From positions 248,001-312,000 of the forward strand of contig JAPXFQ010000839.1 in NCBI GenBank assembly GCA_028564705.1: DNA of 64,000 nt, read 5' to 3'. Shown here piece by piece: positions 24,760-35,295 of the stretch; position 1 is the stretch's first letter, and every line of letters begins with the position of its first letter. Source of the stretch: Apricaphanius iberus. Its lineage: Eukaryota > Chordata > Actinopteri > Cyprinodontiformes > Aphaniidae. A program made the position numbers and the translations under genes. The notes under the pieces are model-generated. The model saw nothing but the letters and a program-made list of their open reading frames with translations, was not told the DNA's origin and searched no databases.

Positions 24760-25536
24760 GAGGGGGGTTGTGGGGCCATTTTCAGTTGATCCAAAATGCT
24801 GTAGCAAGAGTTCTGTGGAATTTTAAAAAGAGAGATCACATTTCTTCTGTTTTGGCTTCTCTCCACTGGCTCCCTGTTAAATCCAGAATAGAGTTTATCC
24901 TCCTCCTTACTTATAAAGCCCTTAATAATCAAGCTCCATCTTACATCAGAGATCTGATTGTTTCATATGTCCCTAACAGAGCACTTCGTACTCAGAATGC
25001 AGGTCTACTGGTAGTTCCTAGGATTTCAAAAAGTAGAATGGGAGGCAGATCTTTTAGTTATCAGACTGGGCTTAAAACCTTCCTTTTTGATAAAGCTTAT
25101 AGTTAGTGGCTTAGGTTATCCTGAACTATTTTTTGTAGTTATGCTGCTATAGGCTTAGACTGTTGGAGGACAGACTGACCACTTTTCTTCTCTCTTCTAC
25201 TTTTTTCTTTTACCACTCTCCAGATATATTTTTCTGCTGTTCTTGTGATTGTTAACCCAGTTTTCTCTTAGTATTTTTCTCCCCATAGAAGCTCCACATG
25301 GTCTGGTACCCTGCTCAACTACAATGCACCCTGCTGGATGGTGAACATCGGTCCAGATGATGCTCAAAGTCACTGAGCATCCTCCATGCTGTCTCTGTCT
25401 TCTCAGGCCCCCAGACGGTTGTGGCAGATGACTGCTTGTACTGAGCCAGGTTCTGCCGGAGGTTTCTTCCTGGTAAAGGGGAGTTTTTCCTCTCCACTGT
25501 CGCTATGTGCTTGCTCAGTTTGAGGGATTGCTTGTA
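24760..25536 (+). mobile_element. L2-type LINE fragment: RT C-terminus and 3' UTR
   Basis: The frame 24768-25106 reads Q-L-I-Q-N-A-V-A-R-V-L, then [19 protein letters not shown] and F-L-F-D-K-A-Y-S. This is the hallmark end of the L2 reverse-transcriptase protein, missing a short stretch before the last block. It continues into the L2 3' UTR (GGTTTCTTCCTGGTAAAGGG near 25460) and stops abruptly at about 25536 against a minus-strand L1/Tx1 fragment. It is closer to the copy at 57965 than to the one at 81-672. Confidence 0.85.
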
Positions 25537-26193
25537 TAAGATTTTCTATACCTTTGCAGAAATCTTTGTGTCTTAACAAGCTCGAGTTAAATTTCCAATA
25601 GCCTTTTCTCCTGCCTGATTTTACAAGAGGTGAGACAAATAATTCGACACAGCAGTGGTCAGTGAGGGGTGCAGGCATTATTTTACATTCTGAGATTTGG
25701 TTGACTAGAGCATCAGTGATTAACCAGTAATCAAGTCTGGATTTAGATGAGCCATCTGGTTTGAACCAAGAATATTGTTTTGCATCTATATGTTTCTCTC
25801 TCCAGATACCCATGAGATTTAATGAGTCACAAAAATTAAGCATAGTGTTTGGATGAGGGTTTGTGAATCTGCTAGAGAGTCTGTCTGTCCATTCATTGTG
25901 GACCATATTCCAATCCCCTCCCAAAATTATATTGTCAGTTATATATTTAGTTTTGTTGAATAACCTCTTTAAGTTCTTTAAGAAGATCCATGTTTGGTGT
26001 TATGCTACAGTGTCCATAAACATTACCTAAAATGAGCATAGAATTTTTTATCTGGAGCACACATATTACCCAAGGACCGTTATTGCTAGATCTAGCAGTG
26101 ATTACTTTCCCTAATGAATTATTAAATAAGATTGCAACACCTGCTAGCCTTGTTGTACCATGTGAGAAGAGGATTTTGTCTCCCCATTGAGTT
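25537..26193 (-). pseudogene. L1/Tx1-type endonuclease domain fragment
   Basis: On the minus strand from about 26160 the frame reads A-I-L-F-N-N-S-L-G-K-V, then L-G-N-V-Y-G-H. After a frame change come G-G-D-W-N-M-V (25924), D-R-L-S-S-R-F, Y-S-W-F-K-P-D-G-S-S-K-S-R-L-D-Y-W-L and P-L-T-D-H-C. These are the G-D-x-N, R-x-D and D-H motifs of an apurinic endonuclease of the L1/Tx1 type. No RT follows: the piece ends inside the linker at 25537, where L2 sequence of opposite orientation begins. It is an isolated domain fragment wedged between an L2 end and the I-clade LINE. Confidence 0.8.
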
Positions 26194-26194
26194 G

Positions 26195-27252
26195 TCCAAA
26201 ACTTTCATCCGATTCATTTGAGGTGGTTGGAAAATCACTTTACGCTGATGATGCGGCTCTTTGGATTTGAGGTCGTAATTTGAAATACCTTCAAAGGAAA
26301 ATACAAGAAGCGATTGAAGCGGTGGAGGAATGGATGAATAAGTGGGCCGTTAAAATGTCAGTGGCAAAAACTCAGGTTATTTGTTTTTCTAGAAGGCACA
26401 GAGAGGTAACACTAAATTTGGATGGGTGAAAATTGGAGCAAGTTAGTGCAGTGAGATTTTTGGGTAATGTGTTTGATGAAAAGCTGACCTGGAAGCAGCA
26501 TATTGAATCTGTACAAAATAAATGTAAGAAAGTGAATAATTTGTTAAGATGCATCGCTGGTCAGGAATGGGGAGCTGCAAGGGGGGCAATGATAAGAGTG
26601 CATTGGGCTCTTATGTGATCATCCTTGGATTATGGTTGTATAGGATATATGGCAGCTGCAGAGACTTATCTAAAGAAGCTTGACAGGGAGCAGGCACAAG
26701 GATTAAGGACATGTTGTGGAGCATTTAGGTCTTCTCCTGTAGATGCTCTTCAGGTAGAGGTGGGCGAACTCCCTCCACGATTAAGAAGAGTAAAATAATG
26801 CTTGCCTACTGGATCAGCCTGCAAGGACATGGCATCAATCACCCTACAAAGGCAGTGTTGGTAGATTGCTGGGAGCATCAGGAGGCACCTTCTTTTAGTT
26901 TTGGATGGGTTGGGGATGTTAAAGCTCAAAGCTTTTGTTTGACTCAGTTTAAGTATTGTCCTACTGTTCCATGCTCATCTGTCCCTCATCTGTTACAGAT
27001 GTACTAGACTTGTCTTTACAGCAGGCTTTGAGGAATAGAAGCTGAGGAATACTCCTGAGTGGTTTGTGGTACAAGAGTTGTTAAACAGGTACGAAGATAG
27101 TGTAGTTTTATATACAGATAGGTCTAAGGATCCTTGCAGTGGAAGGAAAGGTGCTACAGTGAACATTCTATATTATGGGGTTAAGATTAGAAAGACGTTG
27201 TCTGACTGTCTAGCTGTTTATACTGCTGAATTGGTTGCAATTGCGCTTGCAC
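26195..27252 (+). pseudogene. I-clade LINE ORF2: RT and first part of RNase H
   Basis: Across several stops the RT fingers and palm are readable: K-S-L-Y-A-D-D-A-A-L-W at about 26235, V-K-M-S-V-A-K-T-Q-V near 26355, V-R-F-L-G-N-V-F-D-E-K-L-T-W near 26455. The linker R-G-A-M-I-R-V-H-W-A-L and L-R-R-V-K follows. RNase H begins at 27090 with V-L-Y-T-D-R-S-K (first catalytic Asp; the glycine usual after it is Arg). T-A-E-L-V-A-I-A-L-A (catalytic Glu) sits just before the break at 27252. The endonuclease and 5' half of the RT are absent. The hAT-like element enters between the Glu and the next catalytic Asp. Confidence 0.85.
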
Positions 27253-28681
27253 CATAGACTGTGTATATAAATGGACAAACCCTCGTTGACGTCACCCACA
27301 GGTTTCTGAAGAGTAAAAATTAAGCCAACTGGGCGGTTCCTACCGCCGCCATCTTGTCTGCATCACTCGCCTCGTCACTCTCAGAAACTCCAAAAATGGG
27401 CAAAGAGGTGGAGCTGAGAGTGACACTGTAAGGCTGGGGGCGGAGGGTTAACGCTCCGAGCCGACATAGCTACAAGATAGTCAGAAGCTAGTCGGGACCT
27501 AACTGAAGCTAACATAGGCTGCAGCCAGTTTCAGCTAGAAGACTGCGGTTAAGAGACTTTTTCCCCGTTTTTCAACAACGATCACTTTAGACCCAGAAAC
27601 ATCTCCAGTAGAGAAAACATATCGATATAATAAGACCCAAATGGGTCGGGTCAATACAGCCTAATATGGTGTTATTTCCATTACTATCGTATGAGGGTGA
27701 GGATATAGACGGGCTTATCTTAACAACACATCCAGCAAAAAGCAGTCACAAAGTCATCATGAAAACTCAGATCCTCTCAAAAAATAAAAGGCTTTTGACT
27801 CACCTCACATCTCAGACATCCATAAATTAATGCCTTCAGCTGAGTTCCTCACACCAGGACTGATCTAACCAGTGATCATCCAGTCTATCTAGAGTCGAAC
27901 TCTGTAGTCTTCCAGCCTGATCTAGCTGTCTCCCTCTCTCGGTCCTGCCGCCTTTGCTGCTCTGCTGTTACCCGACCGGTTGCCAGCTCCAACTCACATG
28001 TAGAAAGAGATAAAAGCTCCGACCAGAACAGCATTCCTCTCGGCCACCTGACAGAACCCCCTCCACAGCTGGTAAGGCATCAGCCGGTATAAAGCCACCC
28101 CCCAAAGCAGAAACTTCTTGGATGGTCTGTTACCGTAATGAACACCACAGCAAGCCGTCTTTGTCCAATAATTGCAGATTAACATCGAAAACCGAATAAA
28201 AACTGCAGAGGCAACTGATAGTGTAGTTCAGAAAGATGAAATGGCTGAAGTCTTTATATTAGTCCCAGGCTATGAAGAGCTTCCCCGCAAGCAGAGGGGG
28301 ACAGCAGACTACAGAGCAAGCTATTAGATACAGTTAGCCACCATTAGCCACCAGCGTTAGCCTAGACTGACCTGTCAATCAAAAGGACACGCCCTTAATT
28401 AGTAATTAATTTCAAGATTAAATTACAAATAAATGGAGAAGTTAGAAAAAAATTCATCCCCCTGAGAGTTGTCATGATGGTAAACCTGAACTATCTAACC
28501 TAAAATGTTTATTTGAACCAGGCTGTAAACATGTTTATTTTTGCTGTAAAGTTGGCCTTTTTAACATGGGAGTCAATGGGAATTTGCTCCTTTTTGGAGC
28601 TAGCCCCCTGCGGATTAGGGCTGGACTGCAATTGCGGCTTCCTGGTTGGCTTAACATTGTGCGGGCAGAGTTTGCCCCTTG
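27253..28681 (-). mobile_element. hAT-like element B, copy 2
   Basis: A 1429-bp reverse copy of the element at 8061-9286, flanked by a perfect 8-bp duplication GCTTGCAC (27245-27252, 28682-28689). Deleting the insert and one repeat rejoins the RNase H codons of the host LINE (A-L-A-L-N-W). The outer ends on the + strand are CATAGACTGTGTATATAAAT and GAGTTTGCCCCTTG. The reverse frame at 27994-28185 matches the frame at 8557 in the other copy, but nothing identifies a protein. Confidence 0.85.
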
Positions 28682-28828
28682 GCTTGCACTGAATTGGATC
28701 CTTGATAATTGGGTAGGAAAGATGGAGAAGACGGTTATTGCTTCAGATAGTCAAACAGCTCTACTGAGCATTAAAACAGGAAAGCCCTGTAGGATAGATC
28801 TGTTGAATAAAGTTTTGGATACTGCAAG
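28682..28828 (+). pseudogene. I-clade LINE ORF2: middle of RNase H
   Basis: Continues the RNase H domain after the hAT-like insertion: L-N-W-I-L-D-N-W-V-G-K-M, then V-I-A-S-D-S-Q-T-A-L-L-S with the third catalytic aspartate, and L-L-N-K-V-L-D. The Rex1-type element interrupts within the following helix at about 28824-28828. Confidence 0.85.
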
Positions 28829-31800
28829 ATGGCGCCGCGTATGGACGCCTCGGCACTTCGCTCTCTGGTACTAGTTACTGTTTTACTCTTTTGCGTAGTT
28901 TTCTGCACTCCCTCTGCTATTAAAATTAGCAGAGAGGAACTTTTAAAAATTGGGCTATCCAGTGCCGGACTTTTTTCACCGGTCTTTACACAACATGACT
29001 GCTTTATGGAGATTCTGATCGGAGGAGCAGCAGCGTTCTGTGGATTTAGACGGAGAAGACGACGCGGGAAACGAGCTGGTGTGCTCGTCAAGCTGCGACA
29101 GCGGGGATTACGCACCGCTCTCCCATCCATACACCTGGGGAACGTCCGCTCTCTGCCTAACAAAATAGATGAATTGCTCCTTCTCCTATCCAAGAACTCA
29201 GACTTTAGTCGTTCTGCCGCCTTTTGCTTCACTGAAACCTGGTCCAGTGAACTCATCCCGGACAGCGCTCTAAAGCTGCCAGGCTTCCAGCTGTTCAGAG
29301 CGGACCGCTGCGCGGAGCTGACTGGGAAATCAAAGGGAGGTGGAACGTGCTTCTACATTAACGAAGGTTGGTGCAAAGATGTCACAGTGTTAAAGAAAAC
29401 ATGCAGCCCTCACCTTGAGTCGTTCTTCATAAACTGTAGACCATTTTATTCACCGCGGGAGTTCGCCTCGTTTGTGCTGGTCGCTGTATACATTCCACCG
29501 CAGGCGTGTGTGACGGAGGCATTACATCACCTCGCCGATCAGATCACAGACGTGGAGAAAAATCACCTGGACTCTCTGCTAATCGTTCTCGGGGATTTTA
29601 ACAGAGCTAATCTCAAACTTGAACTGCCTAAATATAAACAACATGTGACGTGTCCCACCAGGGACATGAACACTTTAGATCACTGCTACACCACAATAAA
29701 AAATGCATATCGCTCTGTCCCCCGTGCTGCTTTGGGACTTTCCGACCACTGCCTGGTCCACCTCATCCCATCTTACAGGCAGAAGCTGAAATCTGCTAAG
29801 CCTGTAGTAAGAACTGTGAGAAGATGGACTGATGAGTCAAAGAGGCGGCTACAGGCCTGCTTTGACAGCACTGACTGGAGCGTCTTTGAAGCAGCGGCTT
29901 CATCCCTGGATGAACTGACCGACACTGTGACATCCTACATCAGCTTTTGTGAGGACATGTGTGTGCAGACCAAAACCTTCTGCTCATTCAAAAACAATAA
30001 ACCGTGGTTCACTGCAGAACTGAGACGGCTACGCCAGGACAAGGAGGAGGCCTATAGGAGTGGGGATCGGGACCTGTACAAACAGGCCAGGAACCAGCTG
30101 ACAAGAGGGATCAAAGCAGCAAAGAGGAACTACAGTGCTAAGCTTAAGGACCGTTTTTCTGCTAACGACCCCTCTGCAGTTTGGAGCTACCTGCAGACCA
30201 TTACTAACTGTAGGAGACCATCACCCCACCCTGTGGAGAGCCCCCGCCTGGCTGAGGACCTCAACGACTTCTTTTCCAGGTTTGAAAGGACTTTCACACC
30301 TCCCACCTCCCCCACCATCTCCATCACAAAAGACCCAGCTTCACCCCAAACCACCCACGTACCTGCCTTGACGATCTGCGAACAGGACGTGCGCCAGCTA
30401 TTTCAGAAACAGAAAATTAAAAAGGCTCAGGGACCAGACGGAGTGTCCCAGCCTCTCTGAAATTCTGTGCTGACCAGCTGGCTCCCATCTTCACCCAGAT
30501 CTTCAATAACTCCCTGGAGCTGTGTGAGGTCCCCTCCTGCCTCAAACGCTCCACCATCATACCGGTTCCCAAGAAGTCCCCAGTCACTGGATTAAATGAC
30601 TACAGACCAGTTGCCCTAACATCTGTGGTCATGAAATCCTTTGAGCGTCTGGTACTGACCCACCTGAAGGACATCACAGATCCCCTGCTGGACCCCCTGC
30701 AGTTCGCCTACAGATCAAACAGGTCAGTGGATGATGCCGTCAACATGGCTCTACACTACATCCTGCACCACCTAGACTCTGCAGGTACCTACGCTCGGGT
30801 CCTGTTTGTGGACTTCAGCTCTGCGTTTAACACCATTGTACCAGAGCTCCTCCACCAAAAACTGTCCCAGCTCACCGTGCCTCCATCCACCTGTCAGTGG
30901 ATTACCAGTTTCCTGACTGACAGGAGGCAGCAGGTGAAACTGGGTAAGTTCACATCCAGCTCCCGTTTCCTCAGCATCGGCGCCCCCCAGGGATGTGTTC
31001 TCTCCCCACTGCTCTTCTCCCTTTACACCACTGACTGCACGTCGAGGGACCCTTCTGTGAAACTCCTGAAGTTTGCAGATGACACCACCATCATTGGACT
31101 CATCCGCGACGGCGACGAGTCTGTGTACAGAAAGGAAGTGGAACAGCTGGTTCTCTGGTGCAGTCAGAACCACCTGGAGCTAAACCCGCTCAAAACTGTG
31201 GAGATGACAGTGGACTTCAGGAAGAGACCCCCATCAACATCTCCTCTCATGATCCTCAACAAGCCAGTCCCCACAGTGGAGTCTTTCAGGTTCCTAGGAT
31301 CCACCATCACACGGGACCTGAAGTGGACCTCACACATCAACATAATAAGGAAAAAGGCCCAGCAAAGGCTGTACTTTCTGCGTCAGCTTTGGAAGTTCAA
31401 CCTGCCCCAGGAGCTGCTGATCATCTTCTACACAGCAATAGTCCAGTCTGTCCTGACCTCATCCATCTCTGTCTGGTTCGGATCCGTCACCAGGCAAGAC
31501 AAGGACAGACTGCAGAGAACAGTCAGGACTGCAGAGAGGATCATAGAAACCGATCTTCCCTCCATTCAGGACCTATTCCGGGCCAGGGTCAGGAAGCGGG
31601 CCAGGAAAATCACCTCTGACCCCTCACACCCTGGCCACAATCTGTTTAGGCTCCTCCCCTCAGGTCGGCGTTACAGAGCGTTGTACGCCAAAACCACCCG
31701 ACACAAAAACAGTTTTTTTCCCCCAGGCTGTCGCTCTGACGAACTCTGTCTAGTCACAGTGTGTGAGTGCACTCACATAACAATAAACTATAACTCTGCA

Positions 31801-32029
31801 CTTCTGTACATACTCACTGTAAAATAACCCCGGCTTGGTGTATATATTATCCTTTATTATTTACGATCTGATATTTATTTGTATTTTTACTTATTTTTGT
31901 TCTTATTTTTCTTTTTTTTTCTTTTTTATTTCACTTATTCAAGTTCTGTACTGGAGGAAAAAGTTTGCCGGAGTCAAATTCCTTGTATGTGACATACTTG
32001 GCCAATAAACTGATTCTGATTCTGATTCT
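28825..32029 (+). mobile_element. Rex1/Babar-type (CR1-group) LINE, nearly intact
   Basis: A 3.2-kb element with a single ORF that starts a few bases inside its 5' edge and a short 3' UTR ending GGCCAATAAACTGATTCTGA with ATTCTG-type repeats and no poly(A). The same tail in reverse at 44161-44230 belongs to a second, very short copy. It sits inside the RNase H codons of the I-clade LINE. Only one frame change separates it from an open frame, so this is one of the youngest insertions here. Assignment to the Rex1/Babar group is from memory of fish LINE proteins. Confidence 0.75.
28829..31827 (+). pseudogene. Rex1/Babar-type LINE endonuclease-reverse transcriptase, one frameshift
   Basis: Frame 1 (28829-30460, 543 codons) has a hydrophobic N-terminal stretch (V-L-V-T-V-L-L-F-C-V-V-F-C), then an AP-type endonuclease with G-N-V-R-S-L, F-T-E-T-W, L-G-D-F-N and L-S-D-H-C, and the start of the RT region (K-K-A-Q-G-P-D-G-V-S at about 30420). 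A one-base loss near 30448 shifts the frame; the sequence continues without another break to 31827. RT motifs: D-Y-R-P-V-A-L-T-S, F-V-D-F-S-S-A-F-N-T-I (about 30810), G-A-P-Q-G-C-V-L-S-P-L (about 30980), K-F-A-D-D-T-T-I-I (about 31070). All catalytic residues expected for nicking and polymerisation are present. The ORF without the lesion would be about 1000 residues, as usual for this group. Confidence 0.85.
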
Positions 32030-32032
32030 ATC

Positions 32033-32196
32033 TTCTGTTGCTGTTAACTAACAAAAAATATAAAGGTTGTGTTAATTTTAGTTCATGCCCATGTTGGTGT
32101 GGATGGTAATGGAGCAGTCGATATTTTGGCTAACCAGGCGCTGAGATAGGAAGAGATAAATATTCATGTCCCAATTACTCGAGCAGAAGGCAAATC
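32033..32196 (+). pseudogene. I-clade LINE ORF2: end of RNase H
   Basis: After the Rex1-type element the host LINE resumes. H-A-H-V-G-V-D-G-N-G-A-V-D-I-L-A at about 32083-32130 contains the fourth RNase H catalytic aspartate (A-V-D), followed by N-Q-A-L-R, a stop, and I-N-I-H-V-P-I-T-R-A-E-G. The LINE text stops at about 32196, where BEL/Pao protease codons begin without any visible LTR. Confidence 0.8.
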
Positions 32197-35005
32197 ACCA
32201 GTCACCAGCATTTACCTCAAGGTTGTAACAGTCATTGTGAGTCATGGACGGAAGTCACTACACACTTACACAGTACTTGATGATGGGGCAGAAAGGACCA
32301 TTATCTTTTCAGAAGCTTCGCATCAGCTTGGGCAGGACAAGCAGAGTCTATGGCACTGAGGACAATACGGTAAGACGTCATTGATATAAAGGGATCGTCT
32401 GTCAGTTTCCAAATTTCCTCCCCAACTGGACCTAAAACAAAACACTTATTACAGGAGCCTTTTCTGCAACCCGCCTCACGTTGGCTGAACAGTCTTATCC
32501 CATTCAGGCCCTACGGAGGAGGTATTCTCACTTAAGGGGGCTCCCAATCCAACCTTTAATGAGTGCACAACCACTCCTCCTCATAGGTGCAGACAACACT
32601 AACCTGATGATTGCTAAAGAACCCGTACGTTTCGTTTAAAGTCGTGGACCGGTGGCGATCCACACAGAGCTTGACTGGTCTCTGCAGGGACCAGATGAGT
32701 TGACGACCTCTCAAGCCACAACCAGTTGTTATCTCACTGGTTGCGCACCATTCTCTGATGATCTTCTACATCATGTCGCATGATTATGGCAACTTGATGT
32801 TTTACCATTCAGAAGTGAGAAGGCAATAACACGCTCACGACAAGACCAAGAGGCTATCCGATGCTTGGAAGAGTGTACTGTATGCATCCAAGATAGAAAC
32901 CTCTGAGATATGCAACGCTGCTTCTGTGAGTAAAGAATGCACTTTAACTCACAGCTTCTACTGATGCTGTGATGCCGACCTTACGCAGGACAGAGGGGAG
33001 TTTGGCAACGAACCCCAGCAAAGCTCACATCTATGAGGCAGAGATCAAGACATTGCTGCATGCGGATTATGTTCAGTTACTCACACCAGAGGACGTAAAA
33101 GCCACACAAGAGTCCTGGTTTATCTCTCACCATCTGATGGAGCACAACGGGAAGCATAGATTAGTTTTCAACTGTTCCTTTGTCTACTAGAACCTCTCGC
33201 TGAACAGCCAACTAGTGCCAAGACCAGCTCTGGGTCCATCACTTCTGGGTGTGTTGTTAAGATTCCGCCAACATGTAGTAGCGGTGAGTGGAGACATAAA
33301 GAGTATGTTTCATCAGATAAGACTTCTACCAGAAGATCAACCCTTACTACGCTTCATTTGGAGAAACCTGCGTCAAACAGATTCACCCGATGTCTATCAG
33401 TGGAAGGTTCTCCGCTTTGGTACTAGCTGTAGCCCATGGTGCGCTACCTTCACACTTCGTAAACATGTTGAAGACAACTCATCTGAGTATGAGGACATCA
33501 AACAAGTGCTGGATGAGTCATATTATGTGGATAATTGTCTGCCCAGTTTTCCTGAAGCTGAATCAGCAAAGGGCTTTGTAGATCGTATACGGCACTTACT
33601 TGCTACTGGCGGATTCAAAATCCGTCAGTGGGGCTGTAACAAACCCAGTATCGTATTACATCTTTCAGTGGAAGCTACATCTCGAGCTACCGAGCTCTGG
33701 CTCTTTGAGAAACAGGTGGACCCACAAGAGCCTGGATTTAGCTGGCACTATAGTTCAGATCAGCTAGGTTTCAAAACCAGATCACAAGAACCTGCCACGG
33801 CCACCATGCGTCACATGTACCGGGTGTTAGCCACCCAATACGACCCGCTTGGATTCCTGCTCCCATACACAGCACGGGCCAAAGTGTTAATTCTGGTGCT
33901 GTGGTCCACACAAAGAGAATGGGATGATCCAAATCTGCCATCTGATCTCATCCCCACATGGATGGAGTGGGAGAAAGAGCTGCCCGAAGTGGGAAACATA
34001 CGATTTCTGCGTCGATATACATCACCAGATTTACCTTCGGAAGGGGTAGAGTGCAATCTACATGTGTTTGGTGATGCCTCTGAACAGGCATACGGTGCAG
34101 TGGCATATCTAGTGATGAAAAAAGCGGATCAGTTCCATGTCACCTTTGTGATGGCTCGCTCTAGAGTTGCACCTAAACGGCAGCTGTCTATTACCCAGCT
34201 CGAACTGTGTGCAGCCCAAGCAGGTGCATAGTTAGCTGCTCTCTTGCAAAAGGAGCTGACACTGCCTCTCAAAATAGTCAACCTCTGGACAGATTCAACC
34301 ACTGTCCTGTCTTAGCTTAACTCTGATTCTTACCCATTTAAAGTTTTTGTTGGTACAAGAATCACAGAGATCCAAGAGTTGACAGAATGCAACTCTTGGA
34401 GATATATGGATTCTGCAAACAATCCAGCAGATGACATCACATGGGGTCTGACCCTGTTGGAACTCAAGGTGCCTAATCGCTGGATACAAAGACCACCATT
34501 CCTTTTAGGACCAGAAGATCAGTGGCCATCTCCCCCTAATTCTCAAGCACCTCAAGACAGCGGTGAGATTAAGAAAGCGACCTTCTATGGATTAACCCCA
34601 TGGATTAACAATCCACCCAGTCACTTACTGGATTATAAAGTTTTCGGACTGGGAAAATTTGGTGACAGGTGTACATCAGGAGTTAAAGAGCAAGGAGAAC
34701 TCAGAAGGCCATGTACCAGCTTCTGAACTCAGAGCTGCTGAATTACATCTGTTACGACTCTGCCAGGCGGACAGATTCCCAGACGAGGTCAAGGCCCTTA
34801 ACTCAGGTAAACCTGTATCACCACATAGTTGATTAAGGATGCTTGTTCCAGAGTTGGATGCAGATACAGGCCTGATGAGGGTAGGCGGACGTCTACAATG
34901 TAGCAGTCACCTTAAGGAGGGAGACAGTCACCCAATCATCCTTGACAACAAACATCATATCACACAACTCCTCATTAAACAATATGTGGAACAGAGGAAT
35001 AGACT
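32197..35005 (+). pseudogene. BEL/Pao LTR-retrotransposon pol fragment, no LTRs
   Basis: An old LTR-retrotransposon fragment in pol order. The aspartic-protease-like start reads V-L-D-D-G-A-E-R-T-I-I at about 32275 and is followed by a stretch dense in stops and frameshifts to 32940. RT follows: R-L-V-F-N-C-S near 33160, G-D-I-K-S-M-F-H-Q-I-R-L near 33290, V-L-R-F-G-T-S near 33405, and Y-Y-V-D-N-C-L-P at about 33522, where the second Asp of the usual Y-V-D-D box is Asn. RNase H-like F-G-D-A-S-E-Q-A-Y-G-A-V lies near 34065. The N-terminal integrase region M-R-V-G-G-R-L near 34875 is last. The integrase core, gag and both LTRs are absent. Many lesions make it inactive. It abuts I-clade LINE codons on both sides. 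Confidence 0.8.
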
Positions 35006-35295
35006 TAGTTCAGCTGTAGCAAAAGTGAAAAAAGTGCTGTCACTTTGTACTCTTCTGGGAGAGTCAAGCAAAGTAATTAGGAAAGAGCTGTTACAATATC
35101 TGATATCAGAGTTATATACTCGCATTTAAAACCATTGATTAAATAATTGTGATTAGTAACTTTTGCCTTTGAGTGTAAATTTCCCTCTGACCATTCTCTT
35201 AATGATTAACACTCCAGCCCGGTAAGTGGCGTTAATGCCCCAACGCTGGTGGCTAACCAGCATTGGGGCAATCTAACAGAAGAAGAAGAAGAACG
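35006..35295 (+). mobile_element. I-clade LINE ORF2 C-terminus, 3' UTR and GAA tail
   Basis: V-K-K-V-L-S-L, then L-G-E-S-S-K-V-I-R-K-E-L-L-Q-Y-L and E-L-Y-T-R-I before the stop at 35125-35127: the C-terminal end of the fish I-type ORF2. The 3' UTR carries GGTAAGTGGCGTTAATGCCC, GGTGGCTAACCAGC and a GAAGAAGAAGAAGAA tail at 35279-35293. The next element follows at once. Confidence 0.75.

Larger units (their letters stand above)
26195..35295 (+). mobile_element. I-clade (RNase H-bearing) LINE, 5' truncated, split by three elements
   Basis: Five collinear pieces belong to one ORF2 and 3' UTR: 26195-27252, 28690-28823, 32033-32196, 35006-35127 and 35128-35295. The gaps hold a hAT-like element (27253-28681), a Rex1-type LINE (about 28825-32029) and a BEL/Pao fragment (about 32197-35005). 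The 3' end carries GTGGCGTTAATGCCCCAACG and a GAA-repeat tail, characteristic of a common fish LINE. It is the oldest layer of this cluster. Confidence 0.8.

Noticed and set aside
31158..31619. A 153-codon plus-strand frame
   Set aside because: Out-of-frame shadow of the Rex1-type RT, which carries the conserved motifs.
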